Program-made: the position numbers and the translations under genes
Shown here: positions 1-7,272 of the stretch, in pieces
How the letters are laid out: the number at the start of each line of letters is the position of its first letter
Position numbering within the stretch: the stretch's first letter is position 1
Notes under the pieces: generated by a model
The model's input: the letters and a program-made list of their open reading frames with translations, nothing else
What the model was told of the DNA's origin: nothing
The model's database searches: none
Assembly: GCA_903922535.1 (NCBI GenBank)
Contig: CAIXUF010000549.1
Location: forward strand, 1-11,411
Source of the DNA: Candidatus Hydrogenedentota bacterium
Lineage (GTDB): Bacteria > Hydrogenedentota > Hydrogenedentia > Hydrogenedentiales > CAITNO01
DNA: 11,411 nucleotides
Reading direction: 5' to 3'

Positions 1-162
1 CATCTTGTAGATCAGGCCCCACTGCTTGAGATTGTTCGCGCAACTGGAGCGGCGCGCGGCCTCGCGCGCCCGGGCCAGCGCCGGCAGCAGGATGGCCGCC
101 AGGATGCCGATAATCGCGATGACCACGAGCAGTTCGATGAGGGTGAAACCGGACCTTTTCAT
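1..162 (-). CDS. Type IV prepilin / type II secretion pseudopilin-like protein, N-terminal part (runs off left edge)
   Basis: Only the first 54 codons are present. The protein begins MKRSG followed by [19 protein letters not shown], the class III prepilin signal: a short basic leader, cleavage after Gly5, methylated Phe as the new N-terminus, Glu at +5 and a long hydrophobic helix. After the helix comes an [20 protein letters not shown] stretch, typical of the very numerous DUF1559/H-X9-DG-type prepilin-like proteins of Planctomycetes, Lentisphaerae and Hydrogenedentota. By family, such proteins are inserted in the inner membrane, cut by PilD-type peptidase and assembled into pseudopili or exported to the surface. 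The start is well supported: AAGGA (172-176) lies 9 nt upstream. The gene follows the efflux pump on the same strand after a 248-bp gap, so it is probably a separate unit. The particular role cannot be told without the C-terminal part. Confidence 0.88.
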   Translation of the reverse strand, partial: MKRSGFTLIELLVVIAIIGILAAILLPALARAREAARRSSCANNLKQWGLIYKM

Positions 163-193
163 AGTTATCATTCCTTCAAGCCACCCATGTGTG

Positions 194-251
194 CCGGACA
201 GCCGCTTGACATAAGCGCAGTCCGGTCGGGCCATTTGGGCATAAATGGCCC
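194..251. promoter_or_regulatory. Two adjacent hairpins in the leader of the prepilin gene
   Basis: The first inverted repeat pairs CCGGAC (194-199) with GTCCGG (220-225) and has an inner stem CGCTT/AAGCG (203-207/213-217) around a 5-nt loop. The second is a perfect 9-bp stem, GGGCCATTT (228-236) with AAATGGCCC (243-251), around a 6-nt loop. Both lie between the czcA-like stop and the prepilin start, 32 to 89 nt before the prepilin ATG. They could end czc transcription or act as a structured leader. No run of T follows either stem on the minus strand, so a plain intrinsic terminator is not well supported. I did not recognise a known riboswitch. Confidence 0.4.
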
Positions 252-410
252 TCTCTGTTCTTCTGCTTTACCGGTGAACCCACAGTCCAGGGCAAAGATT
301 CCGAAAAGGCGCCGCCTTGCCAGGCGCAGTTCCTGAAGACTGTGCCCGATCTACTTGGCAACTTCTGTCTGTTGCCACGGTTTTCGGTGTTGAGAGATCG
401 TGACATGCGT

Positions 411-3400
411 TCATAATCCCTGTTCCCGCACCGCATCCGTCAAGACTACAGGAGGATCGTCCGTCCGCCCCACGTCGTCGCTCCCGCTCACGAACAAGAG
501 ATAGACGACGGGGAGCACAAACAGCGTGAGCAGTGTTGCCGACACAAGACCGCCGATAATGACAATCGCGAGCGGCTTTTGTGTCTCCGAACCGATGCCG
601 TGTGACAGTGCCATGGGCAGCAGGCCAAGCATCGCGAGCAGTGCCGTCATCAGGACGGTGCGAAGCCGCACGGCGGCGCCGCGTTTCACGGCTTCAACGG
701 GCGACATCCCCTCCCCGCGAAGCTGGTTGAAGCAGCTCACCATCACCACGCCGTTCAAGACTGCCTGGCCGAACAAGGCAATGAAACCGATGGCGGCGGA
801 CACACTCAGCGGGATGCCCGTGAACAGCAGCGCAAAGATGCCGCCAATCAGCGCGAACGGAACGTTCATCAGTATCAGCAGGGCGCTTTTGATGGATTTG
901 AACGCGTCGAACAGCAGAATAAAGATGAGGAAAACGCTGACGGGGACGACAAGCATGAGCCGCCGCATTGCGCGCTGCTGATTCTCAAATTCGCCGCTCC
1001 ATGTCACGAAATAGCCGGGCGGCAGGGGGATCTTGCCGACGCACTTCTGCATGTCGGCCACAACGCTGCCCATGTCGCGGCCCTTGATGAATACGCTGAT
1101 GGCCGAAAGGCGGGTGCCGTTTTCATGGCTGATATTCATGCTTCCCCCCGACTCCTTGAATGTGGCCAGTTGCTCCAGCGGAACATGAAGGCCGTCGGGG
1201 GTGTCGACCAGGATCTTCTTCAGATTGGCAAGCGAGCGTTTGTCCTCGGAGAGGCGCAGAACGACGCCAAAATGTTTCTCTCCCTCCCACAAATCCGTTG
1301 CCGTCTTTCCGGCCAGGCCGGTTTCGATCACATCCTCGACATCGCCGATGTTGAGGCCGTAGCGCGCCGCCCGGGCGCGGTCTATCTCGATTATGGCCTG
1401 CTGAACCTCGCCCGCGCGATCAATCGCGGCGTTGACCACGCCCGGCACGTCGGCAATGGCCTTGAGCATCTCCTGCGCCTTTTGGCGCAACGTGGAAGAG
1501 TCGTCGCCGAAAACCTTGATCACCACCTGGCCGTCAATTTGCGAGATGCTTTCCAGAATGTTGTCGCGTATCGGCTGCGAGAAGCTCGAAGGCACGCCGA
1601 TGGTCGTGTCCAGCGCCTTTTGCATCTCGTCAATAAGCCCCTCTTTTGTCATGCCGGGGCGCCATTGGTCCTGTGGCTTCAAGTCCACAAAACACTCCGC
1701 CATGTTGATCGGCTTTGGGTCCGTTCCGTCTTCCGGGCGTCCCGCCTTGGAAATCACCGTGTTGACTTCGGGAACGGTGCGCAGTGCCCGCCGCATGCGC
1801 GCGCACTGTTTGACCATTTCCCCGACGGAGATGCTCGCGGGCCAGTTTGCGTTGACCCAGATGCTGCCTTCGTTGAGTTCGGGCAGGAACTCCGTTCCCA
1901 GCTTCGTGGCCATGCCGAAACTCGTGGCGAGCGCGCTGATGGCGAGGACGAGCACCACGAATCGGTGCCGGAGTGCCCATCCTAGGGTTGGTTCATAGAG
2001 GCGCCGGCACGTTCGGGCGACAAGATTTTCCTTGTGGGAAAGGTTCTTTTGCAGCAGGAAGTAGCACAGTAGCGGAACCAGGGTCAGCGACAACAGCAAC
2101 GAGCCGATCAGGGCCGAGGTGACGGTCCAGGCCATGGGCGCGAAGATGCGGCCCTCGTGCCGCTGAAGTGTGAAGATCGGAATGTGCGCGGCAATGATGA
2201 TGAGCATGGAGAAGAAGGTCGGGCGCCCCACCTCCGCGGCGGCGGCCATGATGATGTCGCGCACAGCATGGCGCTCCGTTTTGTGCTCATGTTCGCTGAG
2301 CCTTCGGAAGATATTCTCGACGACGATCACGGCACCGTCCACGATAATGCCGAAGTCCATGGCCCCGAGGGAAAGCAGGTTGGCCGGAATGCCGCGCCAG
2401 CTCAGGCCTAGGAACGTGGCAAGCAGGGACAGGGGAATCATCATCGCAACAATGGCCGCCGCGCGCAGATTGCCGAGGAACAGCAGCAGGACGAGTGTGA
2501 CGAGCAGCGCGCCCTCGGCAAGATTCTTGAAAACGGTGTGCAGGGTGGTGCCGATGAGCCACGTGCGGTCGTAGTAGGGCACGATTTCCACGCCCTTCGG
2601 CAGCAACGATGTGTTGAGCAGATGAACCTTGTCCTTGACGCTTGCGAGAACGTCCGACGGGTTTTCGCCCTTTCGCATCAGGACGATTCCGGAGACGATC
2701 TCGTCGTCGTCGTCCTGCCCTGTGAAGCCCTGGCGCGGCACCGCGCCGATGGTCACGTCCGCAACGTCTTTCACGGAAATCGGCGTCCCGTTGCGCGCCG
2801 TGACGACAATGTTGCCGATGTCGTCCGCCGAGCGCAGCAGGCCGATTCCGCGGATGAGAAACTGCTGCTCGCCCTGCTCGACATAGTTGCCGCCGGCGTT
2901 CGCGTTGCCGCGGCCCAGCGCCGTGAACAACTGCTGCATGGTAAGGCCGTAGGACTTCAGCTTCGTGAGGTCCGGATTCACCTCGTACTGTTTGATGAGT
3001 CCGCCGAAGGTCACGATGTCGGCCACGCCGGGGACCTGCCGCAGATTTCTCTCAACGACCCAGTCCTGCAACGTGCGCAGATCGCGCGGGCTGGTCTTGT
3101 CGCCCTTCAGCCGGAAACGGTATATTTCGCCGATGGCCGTGGTAAGCGGGGCAAGCTGCGGCTTCACGCCGGGCGGCAGGTCAACGTCTGTGAGCCGCTC
3201 CTCGACGCGCTGCCGCGCGAAATAGTCGTCGGCCTTGTCATCGAAGGTGAGCACGATGTATGACAGGCCGAATTGCGTGTGCGAGAACAGACGCACCGCG
3301 TGCGGCACGCCGCTCAGCGCGATTTCGAGCGGGGTCGTCACCTGTTTCTCCACCTCCTCCGACGCGTGCCCGGGATAGAGCGAAATGACCACCACCTGTA

Positions 3401-3533
3401 TGTCCGAAACATCGGGAAATGCCTCAATGGGAAGCGTCCGAAACGCGGTGATCCCGCCCGCGATGAACAGGACCACCATCATCACGAGGAACATCGGCTG
3501 ATATAGGGCAAAGTGTATCAGTTGCTTAATCAT
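411..3533 (-). CDS. czcA: Heavy-metal efflux RND pump, CzcA-like (HME family)
   Basis: Inner-membrane, proton-driven RND antiporter that takes divalent metal ions and passes them to the adaptor and outer-membrane channel. At 1040 residues it has the normal length for the family and appears intact. The opening MIKQLIHFALYQP, TM1 to about residue 30, and LPIEAFPDVSD (34-44) are typical HME-RND features. The TM4 signature reads DFGIIVDGAVIVVEN at 393-407, keeping D393, D399 and E406, the equivalents of the proton-relay acids D402, D408 and E415 of Cupriavidus CzcA. This DFG..VDGAV form belongs to the Zn/Co/Cd class; CusA-type Cu/Ag pumps carry a different AIGAMVDAA-type motif. The segment DDDDEIVSGIVLMRKGENP (274-292) also matches CzcA relatives. 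Last gene of the operon; GGAGG (3542-3546) stands 8 nt before the ATG. Metal specificity is inferred from the motif only. A short acidic, probably disordered tail follows the last TM. Confidence 0.93.
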   Translation of the reverse strand: MIKQLIHFALYQPMFLVMMVVLFIAGGITAFRTLPIEAFPDVSDIQVVVISLYPGHASEEVEKQVTTPLEIALSGVPHAVRLFSHTQFGLSYIVLTFDDKADDYFARQRVEERLTDVDLPPGVKPQLAPLTTAIGEIYRFRLKGDKTSPRDLRTLQDWVVERNLRQVPGVADIVTFGGLIKQYEVNPDLTKLKSYGLTMQQLFTALGRGNANAGGNYVEQGEQQFLIRGIGLLRSADDIGNIVVTARNGTPISVKDVADVTIGAVPRQGFTGQDDDDEIVSGIVLMRKGENPSDVLASVKDKVHLLNTSLLPKGVEIVPYYDRTWLIGTTLHTVFKNLAEGALLVTLVLLLFLGNLRAAAIVAMMIPLSLLATFLGLSWRGIPANLLSLGAMDFGIIVDGAVIVVENIFRRLSEHEHKTERHAVRDIIMAAAAEVGRPTFFSMLIIIAAHIPIFTLQRHEGRIFAPMAWTVTSALIGSLLLSLTLVPLLCYFLLQKNLSHKENLVARTCRRLYEPTLGWALRHRFVVLVLAISALATSFGMATKLGTEFLPELNEGSIWVNANWPASISVGEMVKQCARMRRALRTVPEVNTVISKAGRPEDGTDPKPINMAECFVDLKPQDQWRPGMTKEGLIDEMQKALDTTIGVPSSFSQPIRDNILESISQIDGQVVIKVFGDDSSTLRQKAQEMLKAIADVPGVVNAAIDRAGEVQQAIIEIDRARAARYGLNIGDVEDVIETGLAGKTATDLWEGEKHFGVVLRLSEDKRSLANLKKILVDTPDGLHVPLEQLATFKESGGSMNISHENGTRLSAISVFIKGRDMGSVVADMQKCVGKIPLPPGYFVTWSGEFENQQRAMRRLMLVVPVSVFLIFILLFDAFKSIKSALLILMNVPFALIGGIFALLFTGIPLSVSAAIGFIALFGQAVLNGVVMVSCFNQLRGEGMSPVEAVKRGAAVRLRTVLMTALLAMLGLLPMALSHGIGSETQKPLAIVIIGGLVSATLLTLFVLPVVYLLFVSGSDDVGRTDDPPVVLTDAVREQGL

Positions 3534-3678
3534 GCGGGTGACCTCCCTGGCTCAGACCCTGCCCGCCCACGGCGCGGGCTGTCGCCACAAGGCTGTCGTT
3601 CCCGAGAATTAATCCGGCGCAGGCTGGCGCGGGCCTTGCCGCCGAGCGGCGCAACAGGGAATAAACGGGCGTGTTCAT
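3526..3678 (-). CDS. Candidate 50-residue small protein coupled between czcB-like and czcA-like genes
   Basis: The 141-bp gap between adaptor and pump is filled by one open frame. Its ATG (3676-3678) overlaps the adaptor stop as ATGA, and its TAA (3526-3528) lies 8 nt inside the pump gene, so it would chain the two genes by translational coupling. A perfect AAGGAG (3687-3692), formed by the adaptor's Lys-Glu codons, lies 8 nt before the ATG. The product starts MNTPVYSLLRRSAARPAPAC and ends GLSQGGHPHD. It has an Arg-rich N-terminal third, one Cys, a weakly hydrophobic AGLILGNDSLVATARAV stretch (residues 21-37) and two His near the end. I do not recognise a family. About 36 of its 50 codons end in G or C, little above local composition, so coding use is not proven. 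It may serve only to carry ribosomes from adaptor to pump. Confidence 0.4.
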   Translation of the reverse strand: MNTPVYSLLRRSAARPAPACAGLILGNDSLVATARAVGGQGLSQGGHPHD

Positions 3679-4880
3679 TGGGCGCTCTCCTTGGACTCAA
3701 GGATCGACTCCAGGAAAAGACTGCCTGCTGTCGTCACCCTGTCATCTGCCGACAGCCCCTCCGTTGCCACGGTTTCTTCGCCGCGATCGTCGCCGACAAC
3801 CACCTCGCGCCTGACGAATGCGGTGGGCGTTTCGGCAACAAAGGCATAGTGTTTGGTACCTTTCATGAAGAGCGCCTTGGACGGGACGCTGACCCCTGCC
3901 GGAGGCTGCTGGCCGTCCACCACATCCACCGCCACGTACATCTGCGCCTTGAGCATCCGGTCGGGATTCTGCACAGAACCGCGCACCTTCACGGTTCGCG
4001 TGGCGGGGTCCAGCGAGTCGCCCACAACGTCGATTCTTCCGGCAAAGGAGCGGCCGGGACAGGATTGTGTGGTCACCGACAGCGTCTGCCCCGGGTGCAC
4101 CATCGCAATGTCCTTCTCCGCCATGTCGAGATACACCCACAGTTCTGCGGGGTCGGAGATGAGAAATTGGGGCGCAAAATAGGGGGCGGCGTTGGCCAGC
4201 ATCTGGTCTGGGCGCAACTCCTGGCCGGGGTTGATGTTCTTCTCGACCACGGTTCCGGCGATGGGCGCGCACAGGCGATAGAGTTGATCAACAGTGGCAT
4301 TCTTGCCGCCCAGCAGGGCAAGGTGCGCGGCCGCGCGTTCCTTTTCGGCCAGGGCGCGCTCGTGATCGGCCTCGGCCGACTCCAAATCTTTGCGGGCGGC
4401 CACGCCGTGGTCGCAGAGTTCGCGGGTTCGGGCCAGATTGCGCTCACTGAGTCTCAGGCCGCTGTCCGCCTGGCGCAGGTCCGTCTGCGCCTGGCCGAAG
4501 TCGGGCGAGTCGACGGTCACCAGCGGGGTTCCCTTGTCCACTTTGTCTCCAAGATGGGCAAGGATTTCCTTCACGCGTCCGCTGACGGGAGTGAAGACGC
4601 CCACGCTCTTCTCGTCGTTCCATACCACCCTTCCATTGAAATGCAGCACGAGTTCCGTTCGGGCCCTGCAACTTTCCACCGACAGGGAGGCCATTTGGGG
4701 GGCCTTTTCCTGGAAGGTGATCTTGTCGCCGTCAATCGAGTATTCGGGGGCTTCTTCGGCCGCCGGAGCGGCGGCCACCTGCCCGTAGGGGTCTTGGGAC
4801 TGTGTCATGGCGTGCAGGCGTCCGCAACCGGGAAACAGCGCCGCTGCCAATGACAGGCAAAGGGCAATGTGAGGTTTCAT
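3675..4880 (-). CDS. czcB: RND efflux periplasmic adaptor (membrane fusion protein), CzcB/CusB-like
   Basis: Periplasmic adaptor bridging the CzcA-like pump and the CzcC-like channel. It has 401 residues. The N-terminus MKPHIALCLSLAAALFPGC is a signal peptide; Cys19 in LFPGC could be a lipidated Cys, though the lipobox is imperfect. The split biotinyl-lipoyl domain is visible as FTPVSGRVKEILAHLGDKVDKG (two pieces within 96-117) and CAPIAGTVVEKNINPGQ (204-220), with a coiled hairpin rich in Ala, Glu and Arg between them (about 126-195). A beta-barrel follows (ELWVYLDMAEKDI, 246-258; DPATRTVKVRG, 291-301) and then a membrane-proximal domain (VPSKALFMKGTKHYAFV, 332-348). No N- or C-terminal metal-chaperone domain is seen. 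The ATG overlaps the stop of the upstream gene as ATGA, indicating translational coupling; no strong ribosome site of its own is evident. Confidence 0.92.
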   Translation of the reverse strand: MKPHIALCLSLAAALFPGCGRLHAMTQSQDPYGQVAAAPAAEEAPEYSIDGDKITFQEKAPQMASLSVESCRARTELVLHFNGRVVWNDEKSVGVFTPVSGRVKEILAHLGDKVDKGTPLVTVDSPDFGQAQTDLRQADSGLRLSERNLARTRELCDHGVAARKDLESAEADHERALAEKERAAAHLALLGGKNATVDQLYRLCAPIAGTVVEKNINPGQELRPDQMLANAAPYFAPQFLISDPAELWVYLDMAEKDIAMVHPGQTLSVTTQSCPGRSFAGRIDVVGDSLDPATRTVKVRGSVQNPDRMLKAQMYVAVDVVDGQQPPAGVSVPSKALFMKGTKHYAFVAETPTAFVRREVVVGDDRGEETVATEGLSADDRVTTAGSLFLESILESKESAQ

Positions 4881-6250
4881 TGTGCTTGCTCGCTTTCCGT
4901 TTTCAGTTCAACGCCGCGGGCTGCGGCAATGTCCGCCAGCGCATTGAGCGTGTCGGCCGCGGCCTGGACGGTGGCCAGTCTTGTGTCGTTGTCCGCGCGC
5001 TGCGCCGAAAGAAGGTCCAGGATAGTGGCGCCGCCTTTCTGGTAAGCGAATGAGATGTTCTCTTTGACCTGCGCCGACTTGGGCTGAACTTCGGTCTTGT
5101 ACCGCTGCCAGCGCTGGGACGCGTCGGAATAGGCAATCCGCGCCTGGTTCTGGTCGGCAATAATCGCGGCGCGGACCTTCTGGATGGTGCGCAGCGCGTC
5201 GTTGCGCGCCACCATCGCGGCCTGCACCTCGCCCTTGTACTTGTGCCAGACGGGAAGCGGCAGGGAAACGCCGACGCCGATAGTGTTGGGCGCGTCCGGC
5301 GGCTGGTGCTCATAGCCCAGACTGATCGTGGGATCGGGAATCCACAGCTTCTGCTGGCCCTGCAGGTCAAACTCCGCCTTCTTCAGGGCGGCCCGGGCCG
5401 CCACAAGATCGGGTCGCTGGCATTCCTGTTCAGGCGGCGCCGGGGCAGGGGCTGCGGCCAGTGCCTCAAGCGCGTCTGCCGCCGTCCATTCCGCCTTGGG
5501 CTGCGGGCTGCCCACGAGGGTCAGCAGCGAAACGCGCGCCGTCTCCGCCGCTGCCAGCGCCGCCGCCGCGTCCGATTCAAAGCGACCGGCGGCCACCTCG
5601 ATCTGGGTGCGGTCGGTTGCGGAGATTTCACCGGCCTTCTCGCGGATGGCGGCCAGTTGCGCCTCTTTGCGCATGGACCCGGCGGAATTGCGAAGTATTG
5701 CGGCATTGCTTTCCGCGAGCAGCACGGCGGCATACGCCTTGATGACGCCGTTGTCCAGAATGCGCTTCGCGTCCCGGAACTGCGCTTCCGCCGCCTCGAC
5801 GCCCGCGTCGGCCGATGCCGCGCGCAGCCGCCGTTTCCCGCCGAGTTCGATCAATTGGCTGACGGCGATGGTCGTGTCATAGCTGCGCTCCCAGAGGCCA
5901 TTCATGCGCTGTGTTGGAACAGCGAACGGGCTGACGCCGTTGGAACCCTTTTCCACGCTGTTGGTCCGGCCGTCGATGTTGACCTTCGCGGTACCCCACG
6001 AGAACGAGGGGTTGGGGTATTCCCTGGCGATAATCTTTTGCGCGTCGGCCAGATCAATGCTGCTCTTCGCTGCCAGAAGGTCCCAATTCAGTTCAAACGC
6101 TATCTGCCGGGCGTCGTGAAGGGTGAGTTTGTCCGGAATCTCGACGCCGGGCGCTTTGGCCGGGACACCGGTTTCCTCACTCCAACCGGCAAAGGAAATC
6201 CACCAGGCAGCGATAGCCGCCGGAATAATGCACAGATGGCGTATTCGCAT
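4877..6250 (-). CDS. czcC: TolC-like outer-membrane factor of heavy-metal efflux, CzcC-like
   Basis: Outer-membrane channel subunit completing the Czc-type tripartite pump. From the chosen start it has 457 residues: a signal peptide (MRIRH, then CIIPAAIAAWWISFAG), followed by two OEP-type repeats rich in Ala-containing helices. Recognisable family features are KLTLHDARQIAFELNWDL, the REYPNPSFSWG stretch, the RPDLVAARAALKKAE segment opening the second repeat, and DPTISLGYEHQP with VGVSLPLPVWHKYKGE near the second beta region. The frame remains open to an ATG at 6310, which would add 20 residues (MVINECPKRMPHAGTALDKT). I prefer 6250 because it puts the basic residues directly before the hydrophobic signal core; neither start has a convincing ribosome site. 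No lipobox is present. Its stop overlaps the adaptor start. Confidence 0.88.
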   Translation of the reverse strand: MRIRHLCIIPAAIAAWWISFAGWSEETGVPAKAPGVEIPDKLTLHDARQIAFELNWDLLAAKSSIDLADAQKIIAREYPNPSFSWGTAKVNIDGRTNSVEKGSNGVSPFAVPTQRMNGLWERSYDTTIAVSQLIELGGKRRLRAASADAGVEAAEAQFRDAKRILDNGVIKAYAAVLLAESNAAILRNSAGSMRKEAQLAAIREKAGEISATDRTQIEVAAGRFESDAAAALAAAETARVSLLTLVGSPQPKAEWTAADALEALAAAPAPAPPEQECQRPDLVAARAALKKAEFDLQGQQKLWIPDPTISLGYEHQPPDAPNTIGVGVSLPLPVWHKYKGEVQAAMVARNDALRTIQKVRAAIIADQNQARIAYSDASQRWQRYKTEVQPKSAQVKENISFAYQKGGATILDLLSAQRADNDTRLATVQAAADTLNALADIAAARGVELKTESEQAQ

Positions 6251-6313
6251 GGTTTTGTCCAGTGCTGTGCCCGCATGGGGCATCCGTTTTGGGCATTCAT
6301 TGATGACCATCCC

Positions 6314-6338
6314 CCGTCATGCCCTGCATGCATGACGG
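6314..6338. promoter_or_regulatory. Intercistronic hairpin before the czcC-like gene
   Basis: A perfect 9-bp inverted repeat, CCGTCATGC (6314-6322) and GCATGACGG (6330-6338), with a 7-nt loop. It sits in the 133-bp gap between the membrane-protein stop and the preferred czcC-like start at 6250, and directly before the alternative ATG at 6310. In RNA it would fold away the purine-rich bases before that ATG, further favouring 6250. Possible roles are mRNA processing, partial termination or translation control within the operon. No T-run follows. Confidence 0.35.
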
Positions 6339-6383
6339 CGGAATACGGAAGCGTGTTATCGTGCTCTGGAAAAGGGGAGGGTG

Positions 6384-6830
6384 CTAGTTGCCGTGGAAGG
6401 AAGACAGGCAGGGAGGCGCCCGCAGGGGGCGGGCATTCGGGGGGAACGGCAAAACGGGAATGTCTTGCGTTTCCAAGAGAAGGGGATGGCCGCACTTCTC
6501 GTGGACAAGGCAGCCGCCCACCAGGCAGAGAATTACGAGAAAAAACGTCAAGCCATGGCTGGCATGACCGGAGAATCCCTGATCGGGGTGCGCCACGGCG
6601 GACAGCAGCGAAGAGCGGTCCTCACGCACCCACAGGGGCCAGCCGACAATGTCGTCGCTCATGGAAATGAAGGGAAACAGGAAAAGCGCAATGCAGGCAA
6701 TCAGCAGCGCTTCAAACAACAGACGTGTGGCACCGGCCCGATGGGTACGGCTAAAGAGGTTCCAACAGCACCATGCTCCAAATAGCGCCATGCTGATGAA
6801 CAACCAAAGCAGGTTTAATAAAAGTTCCAT
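6384..6830 (-). CDS. Small membrane protein at the head of the metal-efflux operon, function unknown
   Basis: Predicted protein of 148 residues with three likely membrane segments: MELLLNLLWLFISMALFGAW (1-20), a second at about 37-56 (EALLIACIALFLFPFIS) and a third at about 94-110 (LTFFLVILCLVGGC). Between the second and third lies FPFISMSDDIVGWP, similar from memory to a short [FP]-x-ISxTDD motif in uncharacterised membrane proteins found beside czcCBA genes in Acidobacteria and related phyla; this recall is unverified. Cys and His are frequent in the termini (CC at 21-22, HEKCGH at 110-115), which could suggest metal binding. The tail is Pro-rich. The frame extends to an ATG at 6860, but the hydrophobic start and a TATACT box (6852-6857, minus) lying between the two ATGs favour 6830. 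Same strand as the efflux genes and 133 bp ahead of them, so probably co-transcribed. No function can be assigned. Confidence 0.62.
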   Translation of the reverse strand: MELLLNLLWLFISMALFGAWCCWNLFSRTHRAGATRLLFEALLIACIALFLFPFISMSDDIVGWPLWVREDRSSLLSAVAHPDQGFSGHASHGLTFFLVILCLVGGCLVHEKCGHPLLLETQDIPVLPFPPNARPLRAPPCLSSFHGN

Positions 6831-6890
6831 TGGCCAAGATCTCTGGCGGGCAGTATACACCGCCCGACTGGGTTATCCTAGCAGAAACAA

Positions 6891-6924
6891 TGCCATGGCA
6901 GTACTGCGTTGCAAAGTATTGCAA
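6891..6924. promoter_or_regulatory. Three stacked palindromes, possible operator of the efflux operon
   Basis: Within 34 bp there are TGCCATGGCA (6891-6900, perfect), GCAGTACTGC (6898-6907, perfect) and TTGCAA-AGTA-TTGCAA (6909-6924, near-perfect, built from two copies of a self-complementary hexamer). They lie 61-94 bp before the start of the membrane-protein gene that heads the metal-efflux genes, where a metal-responsive repressor or activator would bind. No regulator gene is present to pair with them, and the match is to symmetry only, not to a known operator consensus. Confidence 0.35.
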
Positions 6925-7181
6925 TAAAAAGACATACGAAACATGACACGATTGCGGGGTCGGACCTGTTTTGCGGTATTGGCTTCCAGCGGGGATGATT
7001 TGAGGCAAACCCGAAGCGCGTGCAGTCCTTCCAGACAGTTTGGTTTGCCTTTTGCGTGCAGCGTTCGCAGTCCTTCTTCGGGGCAATTGCAGGGACGTGT
7101 ATAGCCGCAGGGTGGGGGAATAGGAGAAGCCGATGGTGCTGTTGAATATTGAATGTCTGTGGGAATGCGGTTTGGCGGTTC

Positions 7182-7190
7182 TGGTATACT
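7182..7190 (+). promoter_or_regulatory. Extended -10 promoter for the Hsp70-like gene
   Basis: TGGTATACT fits the extended -10 form TGN-TATAAT with one mismatch in the hexamer. No good -35 stands 16-18 bp upstream, as is common for extended -10 promoters. Transcription would begin near 7197, giving a leader of about 75 nt to the TTG at 7273. Upstream in-frame ATGs (7153, 7165) would then lie outside the transcript, which supports the TTG start. Confidence 0.4.
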
Positions 7191-7272
7191 CCGCGTTTTC
7201 CCGCGATGCGCCGGCGAAACCGGGCCGGGGGGCGGAGAGGGATTTCTTTTCACCAAAGCGAGGTATGTCGTC

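Larger units (their letters stand above)
6831..7272. other. 442-bp divergent intergenic region with operator-like palindromes and short repeats
   Basis: No credible gene lies here; the open frames crossing it on the minus strand are low-complexity and show no domain. It must carry the promoters of the minus-strand efflux unit and the plus-strand Hsp70-like gene. Contents: a TATACT -10-like box on the minus strand (6852-6857) without a good -35; three stacked palindromes (6891-6924); GGGGTCGGACCT (6956-6967); an inverted repeat AGGCAAACC/GGTTTGCCT (7003-7011/7042-7050); direct repeats GCGTGCAG (7018-7025, 7054-7061) and GCAGTCCTTC (7022-7031, 7067-7076); and an extended -10 promoter (7182-7190, plus). 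Confidence 0.6.

Noticed and set aside
176..436. Open frame of 86 codons on the minus strand between the pump and prepilin genes
   Set aside because: It begins inside the pump's 3' end, runs through the two leader hairpins, has no ribosome site and resembles no family.
3513..4853. Open frame of 446 codons on the plus strand
   Set aside because: It is antisense to the clear czcB-like gene; its Arg/His/Gly-rich product is typical of shadow frames in GC-rich DNA.
5243..6670. Open frame of 475 codons on the plus strand
   Set aside because: Antisense to the czcC-like gene and to the membrane-protein gene; no domain features, low-complexity Arg/Gly-rich translation.
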